Below, piece after piece: positions 44,068 through 55,865 of a DNA stretch of 64,000 nucleotides. The translations under genes and the position numbers were made by a program. The DNA comes from Parolsenella massiliensis (GTDB taxonomy: Bacteria; Actinomycetota; Coriobacteriia; Coriobacteriales; Atopobiaceae). Position 1 is the first letter of the stretch. Each line of letters begins with the position of its first letter. The DNA lies in assembly GCF_900143685.1 (NCBI RefSeq), contig NZ_LT671675.1, positions 1,357,985 through 1,421,984 on the forward strand, given 5' to 3'. A model generated the notes under the pieces. It was not told the origin of the DNA, did not search any database, and saw only the letters and a list, made by a program, of their open reading frames with translations.

Positions 44068-44949
44068 TTAGGCCTCCTCATCCTGCTTGCCGAGGTATGC
44101 CTCGATGACCTGCGGGTTGCTCTGGATCTGCTCGGGCGTGCCCTTGGCGATGATCTTGCCGAAGTTGAGCACCGCGATGCCCTCGCAAATGCCCATGACG
44201 AGGTCCATGTCGTGCTCGATGAGCATGACGGCAATGTGGAACTCGTCGCGGATCCTGCGGATGTTGTCCATGAGCTCGGCCGTCTCGGACGGGTTCATGC
44301 CGGCGGCCGGCTCGTCGAGCAGAAGCAGCTTGGGGTTCGTGGCCAGGGCGCGGACGATCTCGAGCCTGCGCTGGGCGCCGTAGGGAAGCGAGCCCGCCGT
44401 GTGGTTGGCGTACACGCTCATGTCGAAGAAGTCGAGCAGCTCGAGGGCGCGCTCATGCATCTGCTTCTCGGCCTTCCAGTACGAGGGCAGGCGCAGGATC
44501 GCGGGCGCCGTGTGCTCCTTGATCTGGTTGTGAAGGCCGATCTTGACGTTGTCCTCGACGGACAGCGACGAGAACAGGCGGATGTTCTGGAAGGTTCGGG
44601 CTACGCCGGCACGGCTCGCGGCGGCGATGTCCATGCCTGCCGTGTCCTGGCCGTCGAGCATGACCATGCCGTGCGTGGGGTTGTAGACCTTAGTGAGCAG
44701 GTTGAACACCGTGGTCTTGCCCGCGCCGTTGGGGCCGATGAGGCCGGCAATCTCGGTCTTGCCCACCGTGAAGTTGAAGTCGTCGACGGCCTTGAGTCCG
44801 CCGAACTCGATGCCCAGGTGGCGGCACTCGAGAACGGGGCGCTCGTTGACGTCGCGCTCGGGGACGATGGAGTCAGAGGGCAGGGGCACCATCTTGGTGT
44901 GCTCGCGACGCTCGGCCGCGTGGCGCTCGGTGACGGTCATGTTACTCAT
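44068..44949 (-). CDS. livG: Branched-chain amino acid ABC transporter ATP-binding protein LivG
   Basis: 293 residues. Walker A IGPNGAGKTTVFN, the LivG-type segment NPTHGMVMLDG...ARTFQNIRLF, signature LPYGAQRRLEIVRAL (lower-case LSGG equivalent) and Walker B LLLLDEPAAGMNP. An N-terminal extension of about 40 residues precedes the ATPase core. Overlaps livM by 8 bases. Confidence 0.94.
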   Translation of the reverse strand: MSNMTVTERHAAERREHTKMVPLPSDSIVPERDVNERPVLECRHLGIEFGGLKAVDDFNFTVGKTEIAGLIGPNGAGKTTVFNLLTKVYNPTHGMVMLDGQDTAGMDIAAASRAGVARTFQNIRLFSSLSVEDNVKIGLHNQIKEHTAPAILRLPSYWKAEKQMHERALELLDFFDMSVYANHTAGSLPYGAQRRLEIVRALATNPKLLLLDEPAAGMNPSETAELMDNIRRIRDEFHIAVMLIEHDMDLVMGICEGIAVLNFGKIIAKGTPEQIQSNPQVIEAYLGKQDEEA

Positions 44950-46057
44950 CGGCCTCGCCGCCCTTCTCGGATGCGGGCTCCTCGATCTTCACCGGACGCT
45001 TGAACTTGCCCTTGAGCGTCTCGACGAACTGACGGAGCGTGGGGTTGTTGGAGACGATCATCACGAGGATGAGGACCACGGCGTAGATGAGCATGCGCCA
45101 GTCGGCGATGGCACGAAGCATCTCGGGCAGGACCGTAAGGATGGCCGCGGAGATGACGGAGCCGCGGACGTTGCCCATGCCGCCCAGCACGACGAAGACC
45201 AGCACGAGGATTGACGTGTTGAAGTCGAACTTCTTGGGGACGATCGAGCTGTAGCCCATGGCGTAGAAGCAGCCGGCGGCGCCAGCCAGGGCGGCGGCGA
45301 CCACGAAGGCGATCATGCGGTACTTGGTGACGTTGATGCCCACGGACTCGGCCGCGATGCGGTTGTCGCGCACGGACATGATGGCACGGCCCGTGCGGCT
45401 GTTCACGAGGTTGAGCACGACCGTCACCGTGATGAGCACGAGCACGATGCCGATGGCGAACGTCGACATCTTCGTGATGCCGGCGGCACCCTGCGGGCCG
45501 TTGATGAGCAGCGACCCTCCCTGCATGCCAAGCGACTTGGCGTCGGTCAGCGAGAAGTGCAGGCCGTTGGCGTCCAGGCCCACGTAGAGGTTGTTGAGGA
45601 TGTTCTTAATGATCTCGCCAAAGGCCAGCGTCACGATGGCGAGGTAGTCGCCGCGCAGGCGCATGACCGGGATGCCGATGAGGAATCCCACGACGGCGGC
45701 CAGCACCGCAGCGATGAGCATCGCAATGACGTAGGCGAGAAGCCCGTTGCCCACGACGCCGCCCACGACGGAGAACGCGACGACGCCCGAGAAGGCGCCC
45801 ACGCTCATGAAGCCGGCGTGACCCAGCGACAGCTCGCCGGAGATGCCCACGACGAGGTTGAGCGAGACGGCCATGCACACGTAGGCGCAGATGGGCACGA
45901 GCTGGCCGGAGAGCGAGTTCGTGAGGATGCCCGTGGCATCGAGCACGGTCATAATCGCAAAGAAACCAACGATGATGCCATAGGTGACGAGGTTCGACAC
46001 CAGGCGCTTGCTCATGCGGCGAGGGGCCGCGGGAGTAGAGGTGGTCTTGTCTGCCAT
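44942..46057 (-). CDS. livM: Branched-chain amino acid ABC transporter permease LivM
   Basis: 371 residues with about ten membrane segments. GISGELSLGHAGFMSVGAF and RLRGDYLAIVTLAFGEI are LivM family signatures; the cytoplasmic coupling motif is SVRDNRIAAESVGINVTKYR. A polar tail of about 25 residues (KIEEPASEKGGEADE) ends the protein. It forms the channel with LivH, whose stop lies 4 bases upstream. Confidence 0.94.
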   Translation of the reverse strand: MADKTTSTPAAPRRMSKRLVSNLVTYGIIVGFFAIMTVLDATGILTNSLSGQLVPICAYVCMAVSLNLVVGISGELSLGHAGFMSVGAFSGVVAFSVVGGVVGNGLLAYVIAMLIAAVLAAVVGFLIGIPVMRLRGDYLAIVTLAFGEIIKNILNNLYVGLDANGLHFSLTDAKSLGMQGGSLLINGPQGAAGITKMSTFAIGIVLVLITVTVVLNLVNSRTGRAIMSVRDNRIAAESVGINVTKYRMIAFVVAAALAGAAGCFYAMGYSSIVPKKFDFNTSILVLVFVVLGGMGNVRGSVISAAILTVLPEMLRAIADWRMLIYAVVLILVMIVSNNPTLRQFVETLKGKFKRPVKIEEPASEKGGEADE

Positions 46058-46061
46058 GTCA

Positions 46062-46943
46062 CTACACCTTCTCCCTGACGGTCTTGCCGAGAAGGCCGGA
46101 CGGCTTCACGAGCAGCACGACGATGAGCACCGCGAACACGATGGCGTCGGCGAGCTGGGTGCCCACGTAGGCCTTGGCGAAGATCTCGATGACGCCGAGC
46201 ACGAGGCCGCCCACAAAGGCGCCGGGGATGGAGCCGATGCCACCGATGACGGCGGCCGTGAAGGCCTTGATGCCCGGCAGCGAGCCGGTCGTGGGGATGA
46301 GCGTGGGGTACGCGGAGCACATGAGCACGCCGGCGACGGCGGCCAGGCCGGAACCGATGGCGAACGTGAGCGAGATCGTCGAGTTGACGTTGATGCCCAT
46401 GAGCGTGGCGGCGCCGCGGTCCTCGGAGCAGGCGCGCATGGCCTTGCCCATGCGGGTCTTGCTCGTGAACATCGTGAGGCACACCATGACCACGATGCCC
46501 GTGACCACCGTGACGATCGTGATGGCGCTCACCACGAGCTGGCCGCCGAACAGCGAGACGGACGGCAGGTTCACCACGGACGGGAACGACTTGGTGTCGG
46601 AGCCCCAGATGAGAAGCGCGGCGTTCTGCAGGAAGTAGCTCACGCCAATGGCGGTGATCAGGACGTCGAGCGAGGGAGCGTTGCGCAGCGGCTTGTAGGC
46701 CAGGCGCTCGATGACGATGCCCAGGACGGTGCAGGCAACGATGGACAGCACCACGCCGATGCCCGTGGGCAGCCCCAGGTAGTTCACGGCACAGAAGCAC
46801 ACGTAGCCACCGACCATGATGATGTCGCCGTGGGCGAAGTTCAGCATCTTGGCGATGCCGTACACCATGGTGTAGCCCAGGGCGATGATCGCGTACACGC
46901 TGCCGAGCGAGAGACCGTTGATGAGGTTCGTCAGAAAGCCCAT
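46062..46943 (-). CDS. livH: Branched-chain amino acid ABC transporter permease LivH
   Basis: 293 residues, about eight membrane segments. LINGLSLGSVYAIIALGYTM and MLNFAHGDIIMVGGY are canonical LivH blocks; the coupling loop is RACSEDRGAATLMGINVN. AAGGAGG lies 9 bases before the ATG. It follows livK after a 191-base gap holding a stable stem-loop. Confidence 0.95.
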   Translation of the reverse strand: MGFLTNLINGLSLGSVYAIIALGYTMVYGIAKMLNFAHGDIIMVGGYVCFCAVNYLGLPTGIGVVLSIVACTVLGIVIERLAYKPLRNAPSLDVLITAIGVSYFLQNAALLIWGSDTKSFPSVVNLPSVSLFGGQLVVSAITIVTVVTGIVVMVCLTMFTSKTRMGKAMRACSEDRGAATLMGINVNSTISLTFAIGSGLAAVAGVLMCSAYPTLIPTTGSLPGIKAFTAAVIGGIGSIPGAFVGGLVLGVIEIFAKAYVGTQLADAIVFAVLIVVLLVKPSGLLGKTVREKV

Positions 46944-47031
46944 GTCTTGCCGCCTCCTTTCCTTTCATGTTGCGAGAAACGCTCCGATAACCGCTTGGAA
47001 GTGCCCTCGCAACCTTTCTCTCCTACCGACA

Positions 47032-47062
47032 AGCGGGGACCATCAAGCCGATGGCCCCCGCT
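47032..47062 (-). promoter_or_regulatory. Stem-loop between livK and livH
   Basis: A 13-bp stem (47032-47044 with 47050-47062, one G-T pair) with a 5-base loop. The following bases are not T-rich, so it is more likely to be an mRNA 3'-end-protecting or attenuating structure that favours livK expression, as seen between oppA and oppB. Confidence 0.6.
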
Positions 47063-47134
47063 CGCGTATTGATGTCTTATGGACGACGCATCGTGGCTAC
47101 GTGCTGCGAAGGCACGGCGCCACGCACCTGCTGG

Positions 47135-48373
47135 CTAGTCCAGCGGCTGGTACACGCCGTCCTTGATGACCATGCCCTTGGGCTCCTTGGAGACCTCGCC
47201 GGTGTCCTTCCAGCTCATGTTCTCGCCGGTGAGGCCGGAGTAGGCGTAGCCATCGACGATGGCGGCCTTGAGCTTGTCGCAGATGTCGGAGGCGCTCATG
47301 TCGGGGGTGCAGCCCGTCTTCTCGAGCAGCTCCTTGATGACGTAGACGCAGTCGTAGGCGTCAGCGGCAAACTGAATGGGCTCGTCACCGTAGGCGTCCT
47401 TGTAGGCCTTGGTGAAGGCGGACGTCTTCTCGTCAGTGGCGGTGGCCACGAACGGGGTGAGGAGCATGAGGCCTTCGGCGAGCTTCGTGTCGAAGCCCTC
47501 CACCGTCAGGATGCCGTCCATGCCGTCGCAGCCGAAGAACTTGGGAGCGTAGCCCATGCCGTTGGCCTGCGTGAGGATGAGCGCGGCGGGCGTGTAGTAA
47601 ATCGGCAGGAAGACGAGGTCGGCGCCGTTGTTCTTGGCGTCGTTGAGCTGCACGGAGAAGTCCGTGGCGTTGTCATCCGTGAACGTGGAGGTCGAGACGA
47701 TCGAGAGACCCTGGTTGGCGGCCTCGACCTCGAACTTCTTGTAGATGCCCGTGGAGTAGGCGTCGGAGTTGTTGTAGATGACAGCGATCTTGGTGCCGAG
47801 CTGCTTCTTGGCAAGGTACTGAGCGGAGGCCGTGCCCTGGTTGGGGTCGGTGAAGCACATCTGGAAGACGTTGTCCTTGCGGGCGGTCGTCACGTTGCCG
47901 TCAGCGTCCTCCTGGCCGCCGATGACGTCGTTGGACGAGGCGGACGGCGTGAGCTCGAAGACGTTGTCGGAGTTAGTCTCGGCGGAGACGGCCACGCAGG
48001 GGTTGGTCGTGGTCGGGCCGACGAGGACCTGCAGGCCCCAGTCCTTGAGGTTGTTGTAGGCGTTGACGGACTTCTCGGGATCGTGCTCGTCGTCCTGGCA
48101 GTTGTGCTCGAACTGGATCGAGCCGCCGGCGGCGTTGATCTCGTTGACGGCGAGCTCGGCGCCGTTCTTGGTGGCGTTGCCGTAGATGGCGGCGGCACCG
48201 GTCAGCGGGCCGATGTTGCCGAGCTTAAAGGTGGAAGCGTCGCTGCTGGAGCTACCAGCGCTCGAGGAGCCGGAGTTGCCGCAGGCAGCGAGGCCAGCGA
48301 CGCTTAGAATGCCCGTGGCACCAGACAGCTTCACGAAGTTCCTACGGGACATGCCAAAACGCTTGGACTCCAT
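47135..48373 (-). CDS. livK: Branched-chain amino acid-binding lipoprotein LivK
   Basis: 412 residues, a periplasmic-binding-protein-like fold (PBP type 1, Peripla_BP_6). The N-terminus has a twin-arginine motif SRRNFVK (9-15) and a lipobox ending GLAAC (Cys31), followed by a Gly/Ser linker. LGNIGPLTGAAAIYGNATKNG is the family opening; EINAAGG and VLVGPTTTNPCVAVS follow. It captures amino acids for LivHMGF. GGAGG lies 8 bases before the ATG. Confidence 0.94.
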   Translation of the reverse strand: MESKRFGMSRRNFVKLSGATGILSVAGLAACGNSGSSSAGSSSSDASTFKLGNIGPLTGAAAIYGNATKNGAELAVNEINAAGGSIQFEHNCQDDEHDPEKSVNAYNNLKDWGLQVLVGPTTTNPCVAVSAETNSDNVFELTPSASSNDVIGGQEDADGNVTTARKDNVFQMCFTDPNQGTASAQYLAKKQLGTKIAVIYNNSDAYSTGIYKKFEVEAANQGLSIVSTSTFTDDNATDFSVQLNDAKNNGADLVFLPIYYTPAALILTQANGMGYAPKFFGCDGMDGILTVEGFDTKLAEGLMLLTPFVATATDEKTSAFTKAYKDAYGDEPIQFAADAYDCVYVIKELLEKTGCTPDMSASDICDKLKAAIVDGYAYSGLTGENMSWKDTGEVSKEPKGMVIKDGVYQPLD

Positions 48374-48567
48374 CTTTCATCCTCCTCGTGCGGGCCTTTA
48401 GCTATTGACAGTCACGCGTGGGGAAGGCCTACCCCGCTCGTGGTGGTTGACTACAATAACGGGTCATTTAGGCCATATGTCTGACTTTTTACACTCGGAA
48501 TCACGTTTTAACGGCGCCGAAATAAACGTACTTGGCGGCGGATGGCTTGCGGAAAGCGGCACCGTGG

Positions 48568-50325
48568 CTAGGCAGCCGAGAAGCTCCAGACGCCGTACTC
48601 GATGGAGCCCGAGCCCATGCCAAGCGACTCATCCATGTGAGCCTGGACCTGGGAGCCGGAGTGCTCCGTGAGGTAGGTGGCAAGCATCTGCGCCTGCTCG
48701 GCGTTGGCCACAGCAACCATGCGGCTCCCGTCCAGGAGGTTCATGAACAGGCCGTCGAGCTTGAGGTTGTTGGCGGCAAGGAAGGTCTGCCAGGGTGCGG
48801 TGTACTGCTCGTAGCCTCCCACGAACATGACGTTGGAGGGCATCCTCCAGCTCTCGAACGAGAGGCAGTCCGTGTTGGTGATGAGGCCCTGCGTTTGGGC
48901 GAACATCACGATCTTGTCGGGATTCTCGTCTACGTAGGCCTGGGTGGCGGAACTGGCCTCGACGCACATGGACGCCTGGTTGGGGCGGGCGTACTTGAGC
49001 TCGACGAAGGCCGCAACAGCAAGGACGCACAGCGCGAGGACGGTCGGCGCGACAAGGCCGCACTTGCCCGCGCGGGTTGCCTCCGCCTCGCCTTCATCGT
49101 CGCTACCGCGCGGCGCAAGGCAGGCGACGACGAGCACAAAGATGGCCACGGCGAAGGCCGGGAGGATGACGTGCACCTTGGGGCGGGCGCGCAGGAAGAC
49201 GATGAGGTACTCGAGCGCGAGCATGACGGGGGCGGACCACATGAGGGCACGGGCGCCGCCACGAAGCCGCAGGACACGGGCGAGATAGGCAGCGAGCGCG
49301 GCGACGATGACGACGAGGCCAGCCACGAACGCAGTGAACGACTTGCGGGAGAGGACGGCGTTCATGAGCGTGGAGATGCCATAGCTGTGCACTTGCGCGT
49401 CGAGGGCGGTGAAGGTGTCGAGGTCGTAAGTCGAGGTGTCGGCAAGGAGGAACTCGTAGATCATCGAGAGGTCGTTGTCTGACATCGCCGGGACCACCTC
49501 GCGGGCCTCGTCGCCCGTGAGGTGCGGATAGTCGGCGACTTTCTGAGCGGCCTTGAACGTGGTCTCATAGGTCTCCCAGCCCGGTGTGACGCTGTAGGCA
49601 ATGTGTCCCGTGAGGTAGGAGACGCCCATGAGGGCCACGACGGAGAGGGCGAGCAGCGCGGTGCGCACGTTGCGGTTGCGCAGCAGCGCCCAGACGAGGA
49701 ACGGCGCGAACATGAGGGCGGCGCCAACGCCGGACTCGGGACGCAGCGAGAACCCCTCGAGCACGAGGAGGAGGGCGAGCGCGGTTGAGGGGCGGAAAGC
49801 CTCCGGGCGCCTGAAGCAGCCCTGCTCGAGCACGAGGGCGATGCCGGCCGCGCAGGTAACGAACGCGACGATGGTGTAGCTGAAGTAGACGCAGGTCATG
49901 AACTCAGAGGAGGCCAGGGCAACGAGAAGCAGGGCTCGGGCCGGCTTGGGCACGCGCAGCCTGCAGACGATTGTCGCCAGCGCGGCAAAGGAGGCCGCGA
50001 GCATGAGGAACATGACGACGGGAAACCACGGGATGGCCGGGATGAGGCGATAGAGCAGCGAGACGGGCGCGGTGAACAGGAACATCGAGTAGAGGTTGAG
50101 CAGGCTTGGCGTGTCATAGAAGGCGCCGCGCACGTAGAGGTCCTGGATATAGTCATCTGGCGTGGCGTACTTGGGGCACTGGAGCAGACAGACTGCGATG
50201 GCGATGAGCGCGGCAAAGAGCGCGCAGACGAGCGCTGCGTGAGCGGGGAGGGTGCTGGTCCCGGCGTCATCGGAGGACTGCGCTGTGGATGCGCCCGTTT
50301 CTGCCGCGAGGCGTTTCGCTGCCAT
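48568..50325 (-). CDS. Multi-TM membrane protein, GT-C-like, paralogue B
   Basis: 585 residues with the same layout as the protein at 41517-43241: a short cytoplasmic tail, about 11-12 membrane segments and a C-terminal soluble domain. Shared motifs are DDYIQDLYVRGAF after the first segment, FSLRPESGVGA, PGWETYETTF, LTGDEAREV and YEQYTAPWQTFLAANNL. Probably a lipid-linked-substrate glycosyltransferase or polymer-processing protein, unproven. The ATG at 50325 is chosen for GGAG 6 bases upstream; the frame continues 35 codons further. It lies just downstream of murJ on the same strand. Confidence 0.6.
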   Translation of the reverse strand: MAAKRLAAETGASTAQSSDDAGTSTLPAHAALVCALFAALIAIAVCLLQCPKYATPDDYIQDLYVRGAFYDTPSLLNLYSMFLFTAPVSLLYRLIPAIPWFPVVMFLMLAASFAALATIVCRLRVPKPARALLLVALASSEFMTCVYFSYTIVAFVTCAAGIALVLEQGCFRRPEAFRPSTALALLLVLEGFSLRPESGVGAALMFAPFLVWALLRNRNVRTALLALSVVALMGVSYLTGHIAYSVTPGWETYETTFKAAQKVADYPHLTGDEAREVVPAMSDNDLSMIYEFLLADTSTYDLDTFTALDAQVHSYGISTLMNAVLSRKSFTAFVAGLVVIVAALAAYLARVLRLRGGARALMWSAPVMLALEYLIVFLRARPKVHVILPAFAVAIFVLVVACLAPRGSDDEGEAEATRAGKCGLVAPTVLALCVLAVAAFVELKYARPNQASMCVEASSATQAYVDENPDKIVMFAQTQGLITNTDCLSFESWRMPSNVMFVGGYEQYTAPWQTFLAANNLKLDGLFMNLLDGSRMVAVANAEQAQMLATYLTEHSGSQVQAHMDESLGMGSGSIEYGVWSFSAA

Positions 50326-50448
50326 GCGTGTCTCCAGCTCTGTCCGTAGCCGTCTTTTAAGCCTCATGCGGGGCAACTCGGGCAAGCCCGGCGAAAGCCT
50401 CCCTATGTGCCACCAGTTTAGCGTAAGCAACCTGTTGACACATAGTAG

Positions 50449-52122
50449 CTAGTTCGCTCGCTTCCCAAACCTCGCTACAAGGCGGTTGACGATTCCGGAC
50501 ACGAAGGACGCTTCTGGCATATTGAGCTTTACTGCCAGCCCAAACGTAACGAGAACGGCAGGAAGGCCACCGCACACAAGGACGACCAAGGCGCGCCCGA
50601 CCGTAAGGGAGGACTGCAACCCTCCCAGGGCACATGCGATCGCGCCACCAACAGCAGCACCAAGGACGCCAAGTCCCAGCGCGCGGGCCGAGGAGACCAG
50701 CAGGGAGCGCACCTCAATACCATCGACGGCGCGCGAGACCTGTACGAGCGAGATGACGTCAAGCAGGACCATGTACAGCACGCTGCCAAGCGACACCGCA
50801 TGTATGCCAAGCATGGGTGTAAGCGTCACCGTGAAAACGACCTGAGCAACGGACGCCACGATGTTGGAAAGCGCAAAGAGCACCATGCGCCTCGTGGACG
50901 AGAAGACTTTCTGGAAGAAGGTCGACAGGCCATAGAACGGAAGCGCCAGGGAGAGCGTCGAGAGGTAGGCCGCCGTAAGCGAGGCGCTCTCGGCCCCGAA
51001 CTGTCCTATCCGCAGCAGCGACATGAGGGGACGCGAGAACACGATGAGGAAGAGCGCAAACGGGATGAGCACGAACATGACCTGCCCCATGCCCGAGCTC
51101 ACCTGCTTTGCGAAGCGCCCGAGCCTGCCCTTGGCGAACGACTCAGACATCTCCGTGAACAGGGCGACCGTGATGGGGACGGCGAACACGGCGTAGGGAA
51201 GCGTGTACCACAGGCGCGCGTAGTACTGGATGGAGCTTCCCTGCTCGGGAACGGCAACAAGCGACATCGAGGTCATGACCGACGTGGTCACAAACGAACA
51301 GACGGTGACGATGAGCGTCGGCGCACCGATGGAGAGCGTCTCGAGGAGTGCCGGGTCATGCAGGTTGATGCCAAACTTCAGACGCACGCCATGGCGCCTG
51401 AGGCACGGCAGTTGCATGATCACCTGGACGGCGACGCCAAGCGGGTTGCCAAGCGCGAGCGCGAGGAACGCCACGCCGGGATTGCTGGTCCTGAGCAGGG
51501 CATAGAGCAAAAACGAGGAGATGGTGATGACGTTGTTGAAGATGGGGGCGGCGTTGCTCCAGAAGTAGTCCCTCTCGGCGTTGAGCACGCCCGAGGCGAC
51601 GCTCGAGAGGCAGTAGAGGACCACCTCGATCGAGAAGAACCTGAACAGCGTCACGCCGTCTGTCATCTGGGATTGGTCGGTCCCGGCAGATTGCACCCAG
51701 ATGAGAGGGGCCGCAAACACCAGGCACAGGACAAAGCAGATGCCAAGGATCACTAAAAGGATGGACAGCAGGTTCGAGATGTAGTCATTGGCGCCCTTGC
51801 GTCCCTTGCGCTCGCGGACGTCAAGGTAGACGGGCAGGAACGCCGTGATGAGCATGCCGCCGACGACCAGCTCGTAAAGCTGGTTGGGAAGGTTGTTGGC
51901 AACCGTATAGCAGCTGGAGAGCAGCGTGGTTCCCAGCGCGAACGCCTGGCCCCAGGTGCGGACAAACCCCGTGAGCCTGCTGATGATGACGAGCACGCTC
52001 ATCATCGCGGTGTTGCGGCCGACGGCCTCGTCGGAGGCGCCTGGCTGGGCGGCCTCCTCGGCCACGGCGTTTAGTCCGTCCGGTTCTTTAGAGCCGTCTG
52101 TGGAGTTGGGTTTAGTCGTCAT
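50449..52122 (-). CDS. murJ: Lipid II flippase MurJ
   Basis: 557 residues of the MOP-superfamily MurJ/MviN type with 14 predicted membrane helices. NTAMMSVLVIISRLTGFVRT is the typical first helix; NNLPNQLYELVVGGMLITAFLPVYL matches the MurJ motif containing the functionally essential arginine/glutamate region, and ALPFYGLSTFFQKVFSSTRR is the conserved helix-10 region. It moves lipid-linked peptidoglycan precursor to the outside. A polar N-terminal tail of about 35 residues precedes the first helix. Adjacent to paralogue B. Confidence 0.9.
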   Translation of the reverse strand: MTTKPNSTDGSKEPDGLNAVAEEAAQPGASDEAVGRNTAMMSVLVIISRLTGFVRTWGQAFALGTTLLSSCYTVANNLPNQLYELVVGGMLITAFLPVYLDVRERKGRKGANDYISNLLSILLVILGICFVLCLVFAAPLIWVQSAGTDQSQMTDGVTLFRFFSIEVVLYCLSSVASGVLNAERDYFWSNAAPIFNNVITISSFLLYALLRTSNPGVAFLALALGNPLGVAVQVIMQLPCLRRHGVRLKFGINLHDPALLETLSIGAPTLIVTVCSFVTTSVMTSMSLVAVPEQGSSIQYYARLWYTLPYAVFAVPITVALFTEMSESFAKGRLGRFAKQVSSGMGQVMFVLIPFALFLIVFSRPLMSLLRIGQFGAESASLTAAYLSTLSLALPFYGLSTFFQKVFSSTRRMVLFALSNIVASVAQVVFTVTLTPMLGIHAVSLGSVLYMVLLDVISLVQVSRAVDGIEVRSLLVSSARALGLGVLGAAVGGAIACALGGLQSSLTVGRALVVLVCGGLPAVLVTFGLAVKLNMPEASFVSGIVNRLVARFGKRAN

Positions 52123-52155
52123 ATGGTCCTTCTTGAACTGGGTGAGACTCGAGAT

Positions 52156-52656
52156 CTACGACCGGCAGATATCGGCGAGCGTGGCACCGAGGAAGGCCGA
52201 GAGCTCGTCGGGCGCAAGCTTGAGCGTGAGGCCAAGCCTGCCGCCCGAGATGTAGATATGGTCGAACAGCTGGGCTGTCTCGTCGATGAGCGTGGGAAAC
52301 TGCTTCCTCATGCCCACGGGCGAGCAGCCGCCGCGCACGTAGCCCGTCGTGGGCTCGAGGTCGCGCACGTGCATGAGCGACAGGGACTTCTCCCCCGCCG
52401 CCGCGGCCGCCTTCTTGAGGTCGAGCTCGTCTCCGGAGGGCACGCAGCACACCACGTGGCCGCCGGCGGGCGTCACGCACACGAGCGTCTTGAAGCCCTG
52501 GGCCGGGTCATAGCCAAGCATGTTCGCGATGCGCACGCCCAGGTCGCTCACGCCCGTGGGGTCGGGCTCGTCGAACTCGATGGCCTCGAAGGACACGCCG
52601 CCACGCTCGAGCTCGCGCATGGCGTTCGTCTTCTGCACGCGCTGTTTCTTGGCCAT
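52156..52656 (-). CDS. ybaK: YbaK/EbsC-type Cys-tRNA(Pro) deacylase
   Basis: 166 residues. The YbaK editing domain is recognisable by FKTLVCVTPAGGHVVCCVPSG, the lysine-containing KKAAAAAGEKSLSLM, and GYVRGGCSPVGMRKQFPTLID. It hydrolyses Cys mischarged on tRNA-Pro. The start at 52656 is chosen because GGAGG lies 9 bases upstream and the family begins MAKK-like; the open frame is 60 codons longer. Between murJ and uvrA, no obvious functional link. Confidence 0.92.
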   Translation of the reverse strand: MAKKQRVQKTNAMRELERGGVSFEAIEFDEPDPTGVSDLGVRIANMLGYDPAQGFKTLVCVTPAGGHVVCCVPSGDELDLKKAAAAAGEKSLSLMHVRDLEPTTGYVRGGCSPVGMRKQFPTLIDETAQLFDHIYISGGRLGLTLKLAPDELSAFLGATLADICRS

Positions 52657-52718
52657 CCTGGCATGCCTCCATACAAAGCGGGCCATGGCCGGACGGTCCG
52701 ACGCATGACCCAAGAAGT

Positions 52719-55724
<3,006 letters not shown>

Positions 55725-55808
55725 GGACTGCTCCCCTGTCGTGTGCTGTTCTCGGCCTCCCAGTTTAGAACATTCGTTCGAATGTTGCTAGGGCGCCGGC
55801 CAGAACCG

Positions 55809-55861
55809 TGCCAGCGGAACCCGTCCCCAATGGCATGCCAGCGGAGCCCGTCCCCAATGGC
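55809..55861. repeat. Two tandem REP-like palindromes
   Basis: 55809-55835 and 55836-55861, head-to-tail copies (TGCCAGCGGAACCC... and TGCCAGCGGAGCCC...) in the gap after the acetolactate-synthase-like gene and before uvrA. They start 5 bases before the stop codon region of 55866. Confidence 0.8.
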
Positions 55862-55865
55862 GCGG

